A DNA stretch of 64,000 bases, taken from assembly GCF_002980495.1 (NCBI RefSeq), contig NZ_PVBR01000023.1, positions 1-64,000 of the forward strand, written 5' to 3'. The notes below the pieces were generated by a model. It had not been told where the DNA came from, made no database searches, and worked only from the letters and a program-made list of their open reading frames with translations. Each line of letters opens with the position of its first letter. Position 1 is the stretch's first letter. This document shows positions 44,734-55,100 of the stretch, piece by piece. Origin of the DNA: Phyllobacterium phragmitis (GTDB taxonomy: Bacteria; Pseudomonadota; Alphaproteobacteria; Rhizobiales; Rhizobiaceae). Position numbers and translations under genes: made by a program.

Positions 44734-45633
44734 TTAAAACCGCAGCGCCACCCTACCCGCTGCACGACATGCAGACTTCAGCGTGTTGGCCATCAGCATG
44801 GCGATGGTCATCGGCCCGACGCCGCCCGGAACCGGCGTGATCGCGCCGGCAACCTTTGCCGCTTCCACATAATCCACATCACCGACGAGACGCGTCTTAC
44901 CCTCGCCCTTCTCCGGCGCGGGGATGCGGCTGGTGCCGACATCGATGACCGTTGCGCCGGGCTTCACCCAATCGCCCTTCACCATTTGCGGGCGACCCAC
45001 GGCGGCTACCAGAATATCGGCGGTGCGGCAGATGGCGGGCAGATCCTTCGTGCGGCTGTGGGCAATCGTCACCGTCGCATTGGCATTCAGCAGCAATTGC
45101 GCCATCGGCTTGCCGAAAAGGTTCGAGCGACCGATAACCACCGCATTCAGGCCGGAAAGATCTTCGCCATGCATGCGGCGCACAAAGACCATCGCGCCTG
45201 CGGGAGTGCAGGATACCAGGCCTGTTTCCAGATCGCCAATCGCAAGCTTGCCGGCATTGACGGCGTGCAGACCGTCGACATCCTTTTCCGGCAAGATCGA
45301 TTGGATGATCGGTTCGGATTTCAGATGTTTTGGCAGCGGCAACTGGACAAGGACGCCGTGGATCGAGGGATCATCGTTCAGTGAAGCGACGAGCGCCGCC
45401 AACTCTTCCTGCGTCGTCTCGACCGGCAACGTGTGCTGGACGGATTTGAACCCGCATTCCTTCGCCATCTTGCTTTTCGAATTGACATAGACATGGCTGG
45501 CCGGATCGTCGCCGACGATCACCACTGCGAGACCGGGGATGACACCCGTTTCGGAGGCGAGTTCGGATGTCGCCTTCTTCACCTCGGTCAAGACGTCTTC
45601 GGCAATAAGCTTGCCGTCAATCACCTGCGTCAT
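44734..45633 (-). CDS. folD: Bifunctional methylenetetrahydrofolate dehydrogenase/cyclohydrolase
   Basis: A protein of 299 residues. FolD signatures: [20 protein letters not shown] with the catalytic Lys, [12 protein letters not shown], the NADP loop [16 protein letters not shown] and the C-terminal [16 protein letters not shown]. It interconverts 5,10-methylene- and 10-formyl-tetrahydrofolate in the cytoplasm. It appears monocistronic. Confidence 0.95.
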   Translation of the reverse strand: MTQVIDGKLIAEDVLTEVKKATSELASETGVIPGLAVVIVGDDPASHVYVNSKSKMAKECGFKSVQHTLPVETTQEELAALVASLNDDPSIHGVLVQLPLPKHLKSEPIIQSILPEKDVDGLHAVNAGKLAIGDLETGLVSCTPAGAMVFVRRMHGEDLSGLNAVVIGRSNLFGKPMAQLLLNANATVTIAHSRTKDLPAICRTADILVAAVGRPQMVKGDWVKPGATVIDVGTSRIPAPEKGEGKTRLVGDVDYVEAAKVAGAITPVPGGVGPMTIAMLMANTLKSACRAAGRVALRF

Positions 45634-45777
45634 TCACACAACTCCCGTGGTTTTAGCCTGCTTGGCGGCTGATCCAGCGTGCGGAAAGCTTCGCAACCGT
45701 CATCATGTGAGCCGCAATAATCGGCTGAGGGCCGCGTGACAATAACCAAAAGCGACGTTGGACGTGAAAGGAGCGTC

Positions 45778-47994
45778 TTAACCGCGACGCGAGGCATATT
45801 GCGTCATGGCGGCGCGGACATCGGCAATCGCCTCGCGGATGTCGTCGATCCCGGCGCGCTGCGGCCGCGGGAACGGTATGAGCTGGCTTTCCTCCGATGA
45901 TGCAGCGTTTGGGGCGGCATCCTCGGGCAGATCCGAAGAGACATCGTACGCTTCGGGTGCATCCGATTCATCCATGGCGCGGCCTTCCCTCGCCCGGCGC
46001 ACCGCCGCGGCAAGGCGCGATTCCTCTTGTTGCGATTGCGGCTCGCGCTGCGGCGAAGACGTTCGGCGGGGCGGATTGCCGCCGCCTGTCGGCGCAGGCG
46101 GCTGCGGATCGTAATCCGGTTGCCGAGGGCCACGCGCATAAGATGGCTGGGGCGCCCCACCCATAAGGCTCGCATAGATACCACGCAGGATGGCGATGCC
46201 GAGACCGGCGAGAAGACCCAGCAACAGGCCCGCCAGCACGATGTTGCGGCGCGATGGGCCTGTCGGTTCGAGCGCCGGGCGCGCTTCGGAAATCACGCGG
46301 ATAATGGCGGTATCGAGGCCTCCCTGCTCGCTGGTTTCGCGCGCGCGCAACAGGAAGGCCTCATAGACAGAGCGCTGGGCGCTCGCCTCACGCTCCAGTT
46401 CGCGCAATTTGACCATATCCTCGTTGGTTCCGGCATGCCGGACCTTCAATTGCGCGAGACGCGCCGCCAGATCCTGTTCCTGGTGCACAGAACGCCTTAG
46501 ATCGACCTGGATGGAGGCGCGGATGCGGCCGAGTTCCGCTTCTATCTCGCGGCGTAATCCTTCCGCCTGCGACTGGAGCTGGATCAGTTGAGGATGGCGC
46601 GGACCAAGCTTGGTCGCCATTCCATCCGCCTGCTGCCTGGCGGCAGCATATTGCGAGCGCAATGCGGTGATGGCACCGGAGCGCAGCCCTTCGGGAAGAC
46701 CGCCGGTGAACAGGCTATCCGCGGTCGTCCCCTTGAGCGATTGGGCGCGTACATTCAGCCGGATGGTTTCGGCGCGAGCGGCACTCAGCTGGTTGTTGAG
46801 GCTGGTGATCTCGTCATCACCGATGAGCCTTCCCTGGACATCGACGAGATCATGCTCGGCCTTGAATTTCTCCACGGCGCCTTCGGCCTTCTCGACGCCC
46901 GATTTCAGATCGGCCAAGCGCCCGGACAGGGCATCGGTGGTGCGTTTGGCGGCATCGGACTGGATCGAGCCGAGTTGCTCCTGAAAGACCTGACTGATGG
47001 TGTTTGCGATATAAGCCGACTTCTCGGGCTCCCGCGTCCTCACCGAAATCGAGAAGATGAAACTCTTGGCGTCACGGCTGATGGTCAGGCTTTTGTGAAG
47101 ATTATTGAGAACCTTGGTTTCAAGTGCCGTCGCGTCTTCTGCACCATGCCCGGATATCGCGTTCCTGATCGAGTCGAAGAAGCCGGCGATCCCACTGGGC
47201 CTCAGCGTCCCGTTGAATTCGGGATCCCCGGTCAGTCCGGCGCGATCGATGACCTTGCTGAGCACGCTGCTCGAATCGATGATGCGGGCCTGGCTTTCGG
47301 CGATCGCGAGAGAGGCATCGGTCGGAAGCTGGTCCGGCGTCAGATCGCGGCCGACCCCCTGGATTTCGCGGGGATCGACGAGAAGGTCGACGCTCGACAC
47401 ATACATTTTCGGGACCGAGAAGGCATAGGCGACGCCCAGCAAAACGCCAAGAAGCGTCGTAGCAACAATGAGATTTCTGGAACGGCGGACGGCACTGATG
47501 ACCATGCGCGGATCGACGAGCGGCTTCCATTCATCGTTGCGATATTCGTTGTGATAGTCATCGGTTTTCGCCCGATCATCAGGAATGGGTTCGCTGCGGT
47601 CGTCATCTTCGCCTGTCTCCTCGACCGAATGCCGAGTCATGGCGGGCGACGGAGATGATGGCGGAATGCGGCTTTCGCCGGTTTCAAGTCTTTCGCGTAA
47701 ATCGGCCTCGACGGCGGCCATTTCTTCGCGGATGCGCGCTTCCTGATCGTTCCGGACCGCATCCTCAGAAGGAAAAGGCTCGCTTTCCGCAGGCGCCGCC
47801 TCGGAAATGTGGTGGTCGAGTTCCGCCATCCGCTTCGCATGGGCAAGGCGATAGCGCTCGGCATCGTCGTCTTTACTGGAATGAGGTACAGGCGTCACGG
47901 GGCCTTCGCGCAATCCTTCCGGATCGGGCTTGCCTGCAAACGACAGAAGCGGCCTTGACGCCCGCTTCTTTTGTTCGTCTTCCGGACCAGTCAT
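45778..47994 (-). CDS. GumC/Wzz-type polysaccharide co-polymerase
   Basis: A protein of 738 residues. A disordered charged N-terminus of about 165 residues, then a first membrane span (NLIVATTLLGVLLGVAYAFS), a periplasmic part with the Wzz domain (VDLLVDPREIQGVGRDLTPD) and long coiled coils (residues about 370-560), then a second span (NIVLAGLLLGLLAGLGIAIL) preceded by the Pro-rich GNVR-like PALEPTGPSRR. No tyrosine-kinase domain follows; the C-terminal tail is Pro/Gln-rich. Such proteins set chain length and export of exopolysaccharide or O-antigen. It is divergent from the flippase gene. Confidence 0.8.
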   Translation of the reverse strand: MTGPEDEQKKRASRPLLSFAGKPDPEGLREGPVTPVPHSSKDDDAERYRLAHAKRMAELDHHISEAAPAESEPFPSEDAVRNDQEARIREEMAAVEADLRERLETGESRIPPSSPSPAMTRHSVEETGEDDDRSEPIPDDRAKTDDYHNEYRNDEWKPLVDPRMVISAVRRSRNLIVATTLLGVLLGVAYAFSVPKMYVSSVDLLVDPREIQGVGRDLTPDQLPTDASLAIAESQARIIDSSSVLSKVIDRAGLTGDPEFNGTLRPSGIAGFFDSIRNAISGHGAEDATALETKVLNNLHKSLTISRDAKSFIFSISVRTREPEKSAYIANTISQVFQEQLGSIQSDAAKRTTDALSGRLADLKSGVEKAEGAVEKFKAEHDLVDVQGRLIGDDEITSLNNQLSAARAETIRLNVRAQSLKGTTADSLFTGGLPEGLRSGAITALRSQYAAARQQADGMATKLGPRHPQLIQLQSQAEGLRREIEAELGRIRASIQVDLRRSVHQEQDLAARLAQLKVRHAGTNEDMVKLRELEREASAQRSVYEAFLLRARETSEQGGLDTAIIRVISEARPALEPTGPSRRNIVLAGLLLGLLAGLGIAILRGIYASLMGGAPQPSYARGPRQPDYDPQPPAPTGGGNPPRRTSSPQREPQSQQEESRLAAAVRRAREGRAMDESDAPEAYDVSSDLPEDAAPNAASSEESQLIPFPRPQRAGIDDIREAIADVRAAMTQYASRRG

Positions 47995-48212
47995 CCGCTA
48001 TCGTCATCCTCGAAACGCAGGAACGCACTCGTCTTCCTGGTTAAGCCAACCTAAATTTGCATGGAAAAGAAATCGTTAAAAAATACGGCAGGGGAGGACA
48101 TTTCCTTCCTTCCCTTGCAAGTTCATACAGGGTGTTAAACTTTTGTCGTTAGGTTTTGCCGGTCATCTCCCCGCCCAGATGCGGAGCTAGCAGCGGAACG
48201 CCCCTCTTGATC

Positions 48213-49457
48213 GTGCGCCAGTTGAAACAGCAAGCCGATATCCTCCGCGATTATTTCTCGGTCATCAGCGGATCGGCGGGGCGGGTCGTCATCTCGCTGG
48301 CCTATTTCATCGCGCTCGCCAATACCCTTTCCATCGCCGATTTCGGCGTTTTCGCAACGGCGTCCGCTACCGGGGTCGTTCTGTCGCGCCTAGTGTCGTT
48401 CGGTTTCGTATCGCCGCTATACCGCATCGCCACCGTCAAACCGCAGCTGATCGGCGCCTATACCGGCGGCTATCTCGCGGCAATCGTGCTGTCGCTGCCT
48501 TTCGTCGCCCTGGCGGCATGGGCGGTGCATGCCATCTTCTTCGGCCGCGATATCGGCTTCGGCGTCTTTGCCGTGATCATCGTGGCCGAGGCGCTGCTCT
48601 GGCGGTCGGCGGAGGTCGTCATCATTGTCAACAACGGCCTCAATCGCTTCGGCAAGGCCGCCATCCTCGTTATATTCGGTACAGTGACACGCGCTGCGGC
48701 AGCCATTCTCTTCGCCTTTTCAGCAGAGAGCGATCTTGCCCATTGGGCATGGTGGTACCTCGCCGCCAACGGCATCTCGCTTCTTGTCGCATTGTGGTTC
48801 TACCCCCGCGTGAAACTGCGTTTCGTGCCGGCACTCTACAAGCGCCGCATTGCCGATGCACTCGCCGTGGCCGGCGCAGAAATCCTGTTCTACGTCCAGA
48901 TGGAGCTCGACAAGCTCTTGGTGCTCAGCATCGGCGGACCACGGATTGCAGGCATCTATGCCATCCTGATGCGGCTCGTCGACCTGACCGCCCTGCCGAT
49001 CCGTTCGTTCAATATGATGCTCGTGCAGCGGCTGATGCGAACGCCCGACATGCTACGCTCGCTGAAGATAAAAGCCGGCCTCGAGGGCGGCGTGTTTCTC
49101 GTCTCCACCACGGCGCTCGCCGCCCTGGCGCTGTTTCTTTATTTCTTTCCGCGCGCACTGGGTTCGAATGTCGCAGGGATCGTCGCTCTGCTGCCGCTGG
49201 TCATCCTCGTCCCGGGCTTCCGCAACCTCGTCGAATACCAGGCGGAACTCCTCTATGCGCGTGGCCAATCCGGCCTGCGCACCGTCAATCTCGCCATTCT
49301 TGCCGGCGCGAAGGCGCTGCTCGTCTATCTGCTGTTCACACGTCTTGGCGCCGATGATGCCTGGGTGATCTGGTTGAACGCGATCTTCGCCGCGCTCTAC
49401 CTTCTGTCGCTGGCGCTGACCTATCGCGGCTTGCGCCTTCCGGCAAAGCGCGTCTGA
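48213..49457 (+). CDS. Polysaccharide flippase (Wzx/MATE-like)
   Basis: GTG 48213 is taken as start (MRQLKQQADILRDYFSV); the only upstream in-frame start is TTG 48156 without ribosome site, so the start is uncertain. About 414 residues with 11-12 hydrophobic spans, for example VVISLAYFIALANTLSIADF at the N-terminus and DALAVAGAEILFYVQMELDK in the middle, the pattern of polysaccharide biosynthesis (RfbX/Wzx) proteins. It would move lipid-linked oligosaccharide across the inner membrane for the neighbouring glycosyltransferases and co-polymerase. Confidence 0.75.
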   Translation: MRQLKQQADILRDYFSVISGSAGRVVISLAYFIALANTLSIADFGVFATASATGVVLSRLVSFGFVSPLYRIATVKPQLIGAYTGGYLAAIVLSLPFVALAAWAVHAIFFGRDIGFGVFAVIIVAEALLWRSAEVVIIVNNGLNRFGKAAILVIFGTVTRAAAAILFAFSAESDLAHWAWWYLAANGISLLVALWFYPRVKLRFVPALYKRRIADALAVAGAEILFYVQMELDKLLVLSIGGPRIAGIYAILMRLVDLTALPIRSFNMMLVQRLMRTPDMLRSLKIKAGLEGGVFLVSTTALAALALFLYFFPRALGSNVAGIVALLPLVILVPGFRNLVEYQAELLYARGQSGLRTVNLAILAGAKALLVYLLFTRLGADDAWVIWLNAIFAALYLLSLALTYRGLRLPAKRV

Positions 49458-49474
49458 GGCACGCTCGTTGTCCC

Positions 49475-49524
49475 CACGCAAGCTCCGGACGGAAAACCGT
49501 TTCGCACTTTTCCTGGACTTGCTT
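49475..49524. repeat. Intergenic repeat, same type as at 42740
   Basis: CCCACGCAAGCTCCGGACGG, then AAAACCGTTTCGCACTTTTC, then CTGGACTTGCTTA: outer arms CAAG-CC and GGACTTG, as in the pgl-edd gap. It separates the convergent flippase and DUF6492 genes. Confidence 0.55.
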
Positions 49525-50386
49525 AATACCCAATCAACTTGCGGATATGATCCGTATCGACGTCGATGAAGGACTGCATTCCGACCGCCACCTGCCCCGG
49601 CGTCATCTCCGCGACGAAAGCGCGGAATTGCTCGTCCGTCGGCGCGGGCGCAAACCAGTAGACGCGGCATAAGTCCACGCTGTCGTGGAAGTGGCCCTTG
49701 GCCCCGAGGATTTCATCTGCATATCTGCCATAGATCATGCATTCGGAGAAACGCCTGACACGGCCCATCACCTCGACCCAATTTGCGCCATGCAGCGTTT
49801 CGATGCGCTTGCACATGGACAGGAGCGCGTCGCGCCGCCAGGCGATCAGCGTGCCTATATAATCATGCGGCGATTTTTGCGCCGGATCGATGCCGAGCAA
49901 AGCGCCCGCATTAGCCGACCAGATCAATTGATCGCCCGGCACGGGCCGTAACAGCGCGCCGTCGTGGCGCAACAGCCGGAGATCCTCGCCCCGCCAGAGC
50001 GTTTCGACATCGAACGGGCGAAGGAAAGCCACGTCGGAATCGGCATAGAAGATCGCATCGTCGTCGATATGGGAGGCAAGCGCTATGCGCCGCATCTGCT
50101 GCACATGCCAGCCGCGCAACGGCAGGACACGCGGCGAAAGCCAGATGCGCCGCTTGCCTGAGGTAAAGGGATCTGGCCATGTTTTCAGCCATGAAGGCAG
50201 GAGGTCGCGTTCGTCCACCACGACGCGATGGGTGTTTTCCAACTGCCGGAACAGGCCGACATCGTCGCTTTCGACGAGGAGATAGTGTTTGGTGAAACCG
50301 GTGACATTGGCATCGAGCGTTTCGCAAAGCAGCCTGCATCGCTCGAAATCACCAGCATAGCTCGCAGTCGCGATCGCGGTTTTCAT
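49523..50386 (-). CDS. Putative glycosyltransferase, DUF6492-like
   Basis: A protein of 287 residues. The N-terminal strand KTAIATASYAGDFERCRLL and the metal-site candidate AIFYADSDVAFLRPFD (DxD) indicate a GT-A-type fold; CRVYWFAPAP and the overall layout resemble DUF6492 proteins of polysaccharide clusters. The start overlaps the upstream WecG-type gene by four bases. It is third in the operon 52403-49523 (minus strand). Confidence 0.7.
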   Translation of the reverse strand: MKTAIATASYAGDFERCRLLCETLDANVTGFTKHYLLVESDDVGLFRQLENTHRVVVDERDLLPSWLKTWPDPFTSGKRRIWLSPRVLPLRGWHVQQMRRIALASHIDDDAIFYADSDVAFLRPFDVETLWRGEDLRLLRHDGALLRPVPGDQLIWSANAGALLGIDPAQKSPHDYIGTLIAWRRDALLSMCKRIETLHGANWVEVMGRVRRFSECMIYGRYADEILGAKGHFHDSVDLCRVYWFAPAPTDEQFRAFVAEMTPGQVAVGMQSFIDVDTDHIRKLIGY

Positions 50387-51216
50387 GCGGCCCCATCATC
50401 ATTGGAGGACATCGTGTTTCGCCCGGACAGCCGCTCCCGGATCAGCCTAGCGACAAACAGGAAATTGCCGACGATATAGCGACGCCACAGGCGCCCCGGC
50501 TCCTGCCAGAGACGATAGAGCCACTCCACGCGAAGCTTGCGGATCCAGAGCGGCGCACGCCGTATAGCGCCGGTCTGGAGATCGAACAAGGCGCCGACGG
50601 CGAAGGCGGCCGTGCAGTGGCGCTCGGTCAGTCTGTCGACGATGAAGAGCTCCTGGCGCGGCACGCCCATGGCAACCAGCAGGATATCCGGACGAAAATC
50701 GGCGAGCTTCTGCAGTACAGCTTCTTCCTGTTGGGGCGTGAAAAAACCATCCGAGATCATCTTGACCTCGTGCTGCGGCGCAAGCCCAACGAAAAATGCG
50801 ACCGCCTTTTTCACCACCTCCGGCCGGGCACCGAGAAGTCCGATGCGCAAAGGTATCTTGATGTGCCTGATGAGTGCGGGCGTGAAGTCTGTGCCGTTGA
50901 GATTGGCCGGAAATTTCTTGCCGTGCCACAGGGATGCAGCCAGATCGACGCCCAAGCCGTCGGGGAGAACGAGAAAATTGTTCAGCGCGGCCCGATAGCG
51001 TGGCGCCTGGTAGGCGATGTTGGCACAATGGGCATTGAGCCAGGCGACCCGGAGAAATTCGCCCTTTTTGATGTGGTCGGCAATGAGGTCGAGCGCCTCA
51101 CCCCATCCGAGCGCGGCGACCGGGATACCGAGAACATCATAGGCCGGTGCCAGCCGGCAAGTTTTCGCCCGCTCGGATGCGCCGGCAATCGGCTTTTTCC
51201 CGTCCGGCGATTTCAT
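50383..51216 (-). CDS. WecG/TagA/CpsF-family glycosyltransferase
   Basis: A protein of 277 residues. The family core is clear: YQAPRYRAALNNFLVLPDGL with the catalytic Asp in LPDG, IGLLGARPEVVKKAV, and RPDILLVAMGVPRQELFI. These enzymes transfer N-acetylmannosaminuronate or related sugars to lipid-linked acceptors. Overlaps of four bases on both sides tie it to the GT4-like gene upstream and the DUF6492 gene downstream. Confidence 0.88.
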   Translation of the reverse strand: MKSPDGKKPIAGASERAKTCRLAPAYDVLGIPVAALGWGEALDLIADHIKKGEFLRVAWLNAHCANIAYQAPRYRAALNNFLVLPDGLGVDLAASLWHGKKFPANLNGTDFTPALIRHIKIPLRIGLLGARPEVVKKAVAFFVGLAPQHEVKMISDGFFTPQQEEAVLQKLADFRPDILLVAMGVPRQELFIVDRLTERHCTAAFAVGALFDLQTGAIRRAPLWIRKLRVEWLYRLWQEPGRLWRRYIVGNFLFVARLIRERLSGRNTMSSNDDGAA

Positions 51217-52403
51217 CCGGCAACCTTCCGCTTTCCCGAAGCCAGACGATCCAATCCTCGGCGGATGGCGGTATCGAGCTTTTGCAACTGGCTGACGTGG
51301 AAGGCCCTGCCGTCGAGCCGCTGGCGGTCACCTTGTCTTGTCCGCGCCACCATCGCATTGATGGCGGCGGCGAAGGCGACGGGCTCGTCGGCCACGATGC
51401 AGTTGGCCGGCACCGAGGCGATGCCGCGCACGGAGCGCGCGGTTGCGACACTTGGCATGCCAAGCTCGAACGTCTCGATCGTCTTGAGCTGAACGCCGGT
51501 GCCGGCGCGGCTGACCAGCGGGATGACGCCTGAGCTTTCAACAAATGCCGTCGCATCGGGTACCTTGCCAGCGAAGGTGACACCCGGCCAGGCAGTGAGG
51601 AGATCGGCAGGCGTGCTACCCGCGACAGCGATGCCGATGGACGGGTCGAGCAGCGGCTTGACCTGGCGCAAAAACCATTCGAGGCCGATGCGGTTCGGCT
51701 GCCATGTCCATGTGCCGATCAGGCCTAGATCATGTGCGACCGGAAGAACGGGCCGGACGGTGATCGCCTTGCGCGTCACCAGCGGTAGTGCCGCAAAGCG
51801 CTCCAGCGGGAGGCCGAATGCCTTGCCGTCGTCCTCTGCCAGGGTGAAGACGAAATCCGCCCTGGCGCAAAGCCGGGTCTCGAGCCCGCGAAGCAGCCTT
51901 GCCTCGCGCGCGAAAAGCGCCTTTTGCATGAGGCTCGCGGCGGCATTCGAATTTTCGCGCGCGGAACGATGCTCGACATTATGCGCCACGAAGATCGACG
52001 GCTTATCGCTGAAGACATTTTCGAAAGCGCCGGCAAGCGCCACGCCGTTCAGGACATAGGCATCGAATGGTTCGGCGGAAGCGATCGCCGCGCGCAGTTG
52101 AGCTTCCGCGATGACACGCAGCTTGATCGAGGAGACGGTCAGACCCACGGTGACAGCCCGGCGCAACCATACGAGCTTTTGCACCAGCCCGGCGGTATCG
52201 GTGCGGACATCCACCTCGCCCAGAACAATGGTGTTGTCAGGATCGGAGGGCCGTTTTCCCGGCCAGGTGAACCCCAGCACGGTCACGCGCGCGCCGGCTC
52301 TGCGAAGACCGTCGATGATCGCCGCATTGGCGATCTCGTAACCGGTCGTCGGTTCACCATCCGGAACAAGCGACGTGACAAACAGAAGATGCATAGGCCC
52401 CAC
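51213..52403 (-). CDS. Family 4-type glycosyltransferase
   Basis: A protein of 396 residues. GT-B fold: N-terminal LLFVTSLVPDGEPTTGYEIA, interdomain IGTWTWQPNRIGLEWFLRQV, and the C-terminal donor site FVESSGVIPLVSRAGTGVQL followed by KTIETFELGMPSVAT (the conserved EaxxxG region). First gene of the three-gene transferase operon, whose promoter must lie in 52404-52560. It contributes to the surface polysaccharide of this block. Confidence 0.82.
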   Translation of the reverse strand: MGPMHLLFVTSLVPDGEPTTGYEIANAAIIDGLRRAGARVTVLGFTWPGKRPSDPDNTIVLGEVDVRTDTAGLVQKLVWLRRAVTVGLTVSSIKLRVIAEAQLRAAIASAEPFDAYVLNGVALAGAFENVFSDKPSIFVAHNVEHRSARENSNAAASLMQKALFAREARLLRGLETRLCARADFVFTLAEDDGKAFGLPLERFAALPLVTRKAITVRPVLPVAHDLGLIGTWTWQPNRIGLEWFLRQVKPLLDPSIGIAVAGSTPADLLTAWPGVTFAGKVPDATAFVESSGVIPLVSRAGTGVQLKTIETFELGMPSVATARSVRGIASVPANCIVADEPVAFAAAINAMVARTRQGDRQRLDGRAFHVSQLQKLDTAIRRGLDRLASGKRKVAG

Positions 52404-52748
52404 TGGAAATCAAAAAGCCATCAGAAAGAATGCCATATTTCGTGCCCTGAAATCATAAGCAGGCGAAATGAAGGCTTGATTAATCAATGTAGAGCGAGTT
52501 CCGATGCCGGACAGGCCGCGCGGCCGTTAATCGAACTCTAAGATCGCAGCGCTAAGCCTAGTGGATTGACTCCGACGCTTCGCTCCCGCGAAACGTCGGC
52601 CCAACCACTAGATAACCTTTTGTTTGTGTTTGTTTCTTTTACACATTTGCGTCCAATTCCATCGGACTCGAATGTTAGAAACAAACCACCAGGGTGTATT
52701 GAGATACAGCTCAACACACCCTGGGATATCCATTTGGAAACCGCCGGA
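52404..52748. other. Divergent intergenic region of the glycan block
   Basis: No gene is supported. It holds promoters for the operon to the left and the GT2 gene to the right. Visible structure: a stem CTAGTGG (52559-52565) with CCACTAG (52607-52613) enclosing CCGACG/CGTCGG, and a second inverted pair GGTGTATTGAG/CTCAACACACC near 52692-52722. These may be attenuators or dispersed palindromes. Confidence 0.5.
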
Positions 52749-53744
52749 ATGAAGCAGCGATTGCCCGACAATATCACCGTCCTTGCCCAGTCGCCGCACT
52801 TGCGCCCCAACGCGGTCGAAATCGTCGTGACGATACCGACCTTCCGCCGCCCTGAGCATCTCCTCAAGACGCTTCATTCCGTCAAGGCGCAGGTGACCGA
52901 ACGCCGCTTCGCCATCATCGTCATGGAAAACGATGCCGAAGCGCAGGAAGGCGCGAAAGCGGTTCGTCCATTGTTCGAGGATGACACCTTCCAGGGAATC
53001 CTGCTCGTCGCTCACGACCGGGGCAATTGCAACGCATACAATGCCGGCTGGCTGACCGCGCTTACCCGGTTTGCGCATTTCTCGTCGCTTCTCGTCATAG
53101 ACGACGACGAAATCGCCGATCCGCACTGGCTCGAAAACATGTGCCGCGCACGGGAAACATATGCCGCCGATATCGTCGGCGGGCCGCAGATACCGGTTTT
53201 CGAGCGGCCCGAGCAGGATAAATGGGCCAGGCATCCGGTCTTCGCTCCGCCCTATGCGCGCAGCGGCCCGGTGCCGATCGTCTATTCCTCCGGCAATCTG
53301 CTGATATCGCGGCGGATGCTGGAAACCATGCCCTATCCGTTTCTCGACCTGATGTTCAATTTCATGGGCGGCGGCGATTCCGATTTCATCAGCCGAAGCG
53401 TTCAAAAAGGCTTCCGGGTCGCCTGGTGCGCGGAAGCGCCGATCCGCGAGACGATCCCGAGCCGCAGGCTGGAGAGCGACTGGATCAGGGCGCGCGGCCT
53501 GCGCAACGGCGTGATCTCGACGCTCGTCGAAAAACGCAAGCGCGCCGGCGAGCCGCTCGGGAGACTTCGCGTCATCGCCAAAAGCCTGACGCTGCTCGCA
53601 TTCTCGCCTTTCAAGGCCATCGTCAAGACGCTAAAGTCGGGATCGCCATCATCCGGCCTTTACTATATCCATGTGGGCCTCGGCCGCGTCCTGGCCGAAT
53701 TCGGATATGCCAATGAGCAATACCGCCAGCCTGAAAAGAACTGA
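52749..53744 (+). CDS. Family 2 glycosyltransferase
   Basis: ATG 52749 chosen because the upstream extension crosses the palindromes and lacks family similarity; 331 residues. GT2 motifs: VEIVVTIPTFRRPEHLLKTL, LLVIDDDEIADPHWLENM (metal-site DDD), and the acceptor-site MGGGDSDFISRSVQKGF. The C-terminal 80 residues are basic and may attach to the membrane. The O-antigen-ligase-like gene begins inside its 3' end (32-base overlap), so both are one unit. Confidence 0.85.
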   Translation: MKQRLPDNITVLAQSPHLRPNAVEIVVTIPTFRRPEHLLKTLHSVKAQVTERRFAIIVMENDAEAQEGAKAVRPLFEDDTFQGILLVAHDRGNCNAYNAGWLTALTRFAHFSSLLVIDDDEIADPHWLENMCRARETYAADIVGGPQIPVFERPEQDKWARHPVFAPPYARSGPVPIVYSSGNLLISRRMLETMPYPFLDLMFNFMGGGDSDFISRSVQKGFRVAWCAEAPIRETIPSRRLESDWIRARGLRNGVISTLVEKRKRAGEPLGRLRVIAKSLTLLAFSPFKAIVKTLKSGSPSSGLYYIHVGLGRVLAEFGYANEQYRQPEKN

Positions 53745-55023
53745 CAACCGCACCCGATCCATCATTTCGATGCGGACAGCGGCGATCCTGCTCGCAATAC
53801 TGATCCTGTCGGTTCTGCTTATCTCCTTCAGGCCCTATCAGCCGGCCGGCGCCACGGAGAGCGAGGGCGGCGATCTGATGAACCAGCTGGGGTTCGGCGG
53901 CCTCGGCGGATTGGCGATCCTCTCCGTGATGATGCTGGCCAGACCGCGCACGATCGGTGCGATGGCGAGCCCGTTCTGGCTCTTGATGCTCGGCTTCGTG
54001 GTTTTCTCCTCGCAGGTCTCGCCCGATCCACAGGCGGCGTTGCGCGCCGTCATCTTCACGCTGATCGGCATGATCTGCGCGATATCGGTTCTGTGCCTGC
54101 CGCGCGATGCGGACGGCTTCTCCCTGACGCTGGCCATATCGGCGACGCTGGTGCTGGTCCTGTCCTATGTCGGCCTGGTGATCGTCCCCGATCTTGCGAC
54201 GCATGGCTTTGACGCGCTGGAGCCACAGAATTCCTATTTGTGGCGCGGCGTCTTTTCGCACAAGAACATCGCCGCGCCTGTCATGGCGGCATTCGTCTTC
54301 GCCGGCGTTTACCTGATGCGGCGGCGATGGTTCATCTCGGGCGCCCTTGTCGCCATGGCAGCGCTCGTCTTCGTCGCCTATACCGGATCGAAGACCTCGA
54401 CCGCACTGGTGCCGCTTGTCGTCGTCATGGTGACGGTGCCCGGCATCTTCGGGCTGCGCCCTCTCGCGGCCCTGGTCGTATTGGCCGCTCAGATCGGCTT
54501 TTTCTGCTTCACCATCGGCACGGTGCTGTTTCCGCCTTTTGCCCGGATCGTCGAAAATCTCGTCTCCGATCCGACGTTCACCGGACGTACCTCGATCTGG
54601 CGCTTTGCGCTGGAAAAGCTCACTGAGCGGCCCTGGACCGGCTACGGCTTCGAGAGCTTCTGGTCGACACCCGTCGTCCAGCAGGCGGCCAATCCCTATT
54701 ATCTCGACTGGGACGTGCGCGGCATCGTGCACGGTCACGATGGCTATCTCGACATCGCCGTGACGATGGGGATTCCGGCCTTTATCTGTGCCGTCATCGT
54801 CATCATCCTCTTACCACTGATCGACTATGCCCGTTGCCGCCGCAACCGCGAGAACGTGCTGCTCGCCGATTTCTTCATGATGATCCTGACGTTCTCGACA
54901 CTGAACGCCTTTCTGGAGAGCTTCTTCTTCCGCCGCGTCGATCCGGTCTGGCTGATGCTGGTCCTCGCCATTTTCGGCCTGCGGATGACCGCTCGCGTAA
55001 CGCTTTCTTCCCACGAGAAATAA
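53713..55023 (+). CDS. O-antigen ligase / ExoQ-like polymerase
   Basis: ATG 53713 (MSNTASLKRTD) is the likely start, 436 residues, overlapping the GT2 gene. Ten to twelve membrane spans, with the Wzy_C domain signature: GRTSIWRFALEKLTERPWTG and the large periplasmic loop ending in GIVHGHDGYLDIAVTMGIPA with a conserved HxD/H. Such proteins polymerise or ligate polysaccharide in the periplasm. Together with the GumC-like protein and flippase it completes a Wzx/Wzy-type set. Confidence 0.85.
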   Translation: MSNTASLKRTDNRTRSIISMRTAAILLAILILSVLLISFRPYQPAGATESEGGDLMNQLGFGGLGGLAILSVMMLARPRTIGAMASPFWLLMLGFVVFSSQVSPDPQAALRAVIFTLIGMICAISVLCLPRDADGFSLTLAISATLVLVLSYVGLVIVPDLATHGFDALEPQNSYLWRGVFSHKNIAAPVMAAFVFAGVYLMRRRWFISGALVAMAALVFVAYTGSKTSTALVPLVVVMVTVPGIFGLRPLAALVVLAAQIGFFCFTIGTVLFPPFARIVENLVSDPTFTGRTSIWRFALEKLTERPWTGYGFESFWSTPVVQQAANPYYLDWDVRGIVHGHDGYLDIAVTMGIPAFICAVIVIILLPLIDYARCRRNRENVLLADFFMMILTFSTLNAFLESFFFRRVDPVWLMLVLAIFGLRMTARVTLSSHEK

Positions 55024-55100
55024 AGCCGCACCGACAGTTGACCTCAGCGCTTGTCCGCGGTCAAAGTGCCGCGCACATTCAGCAGTTCGAGGTGGGAAAG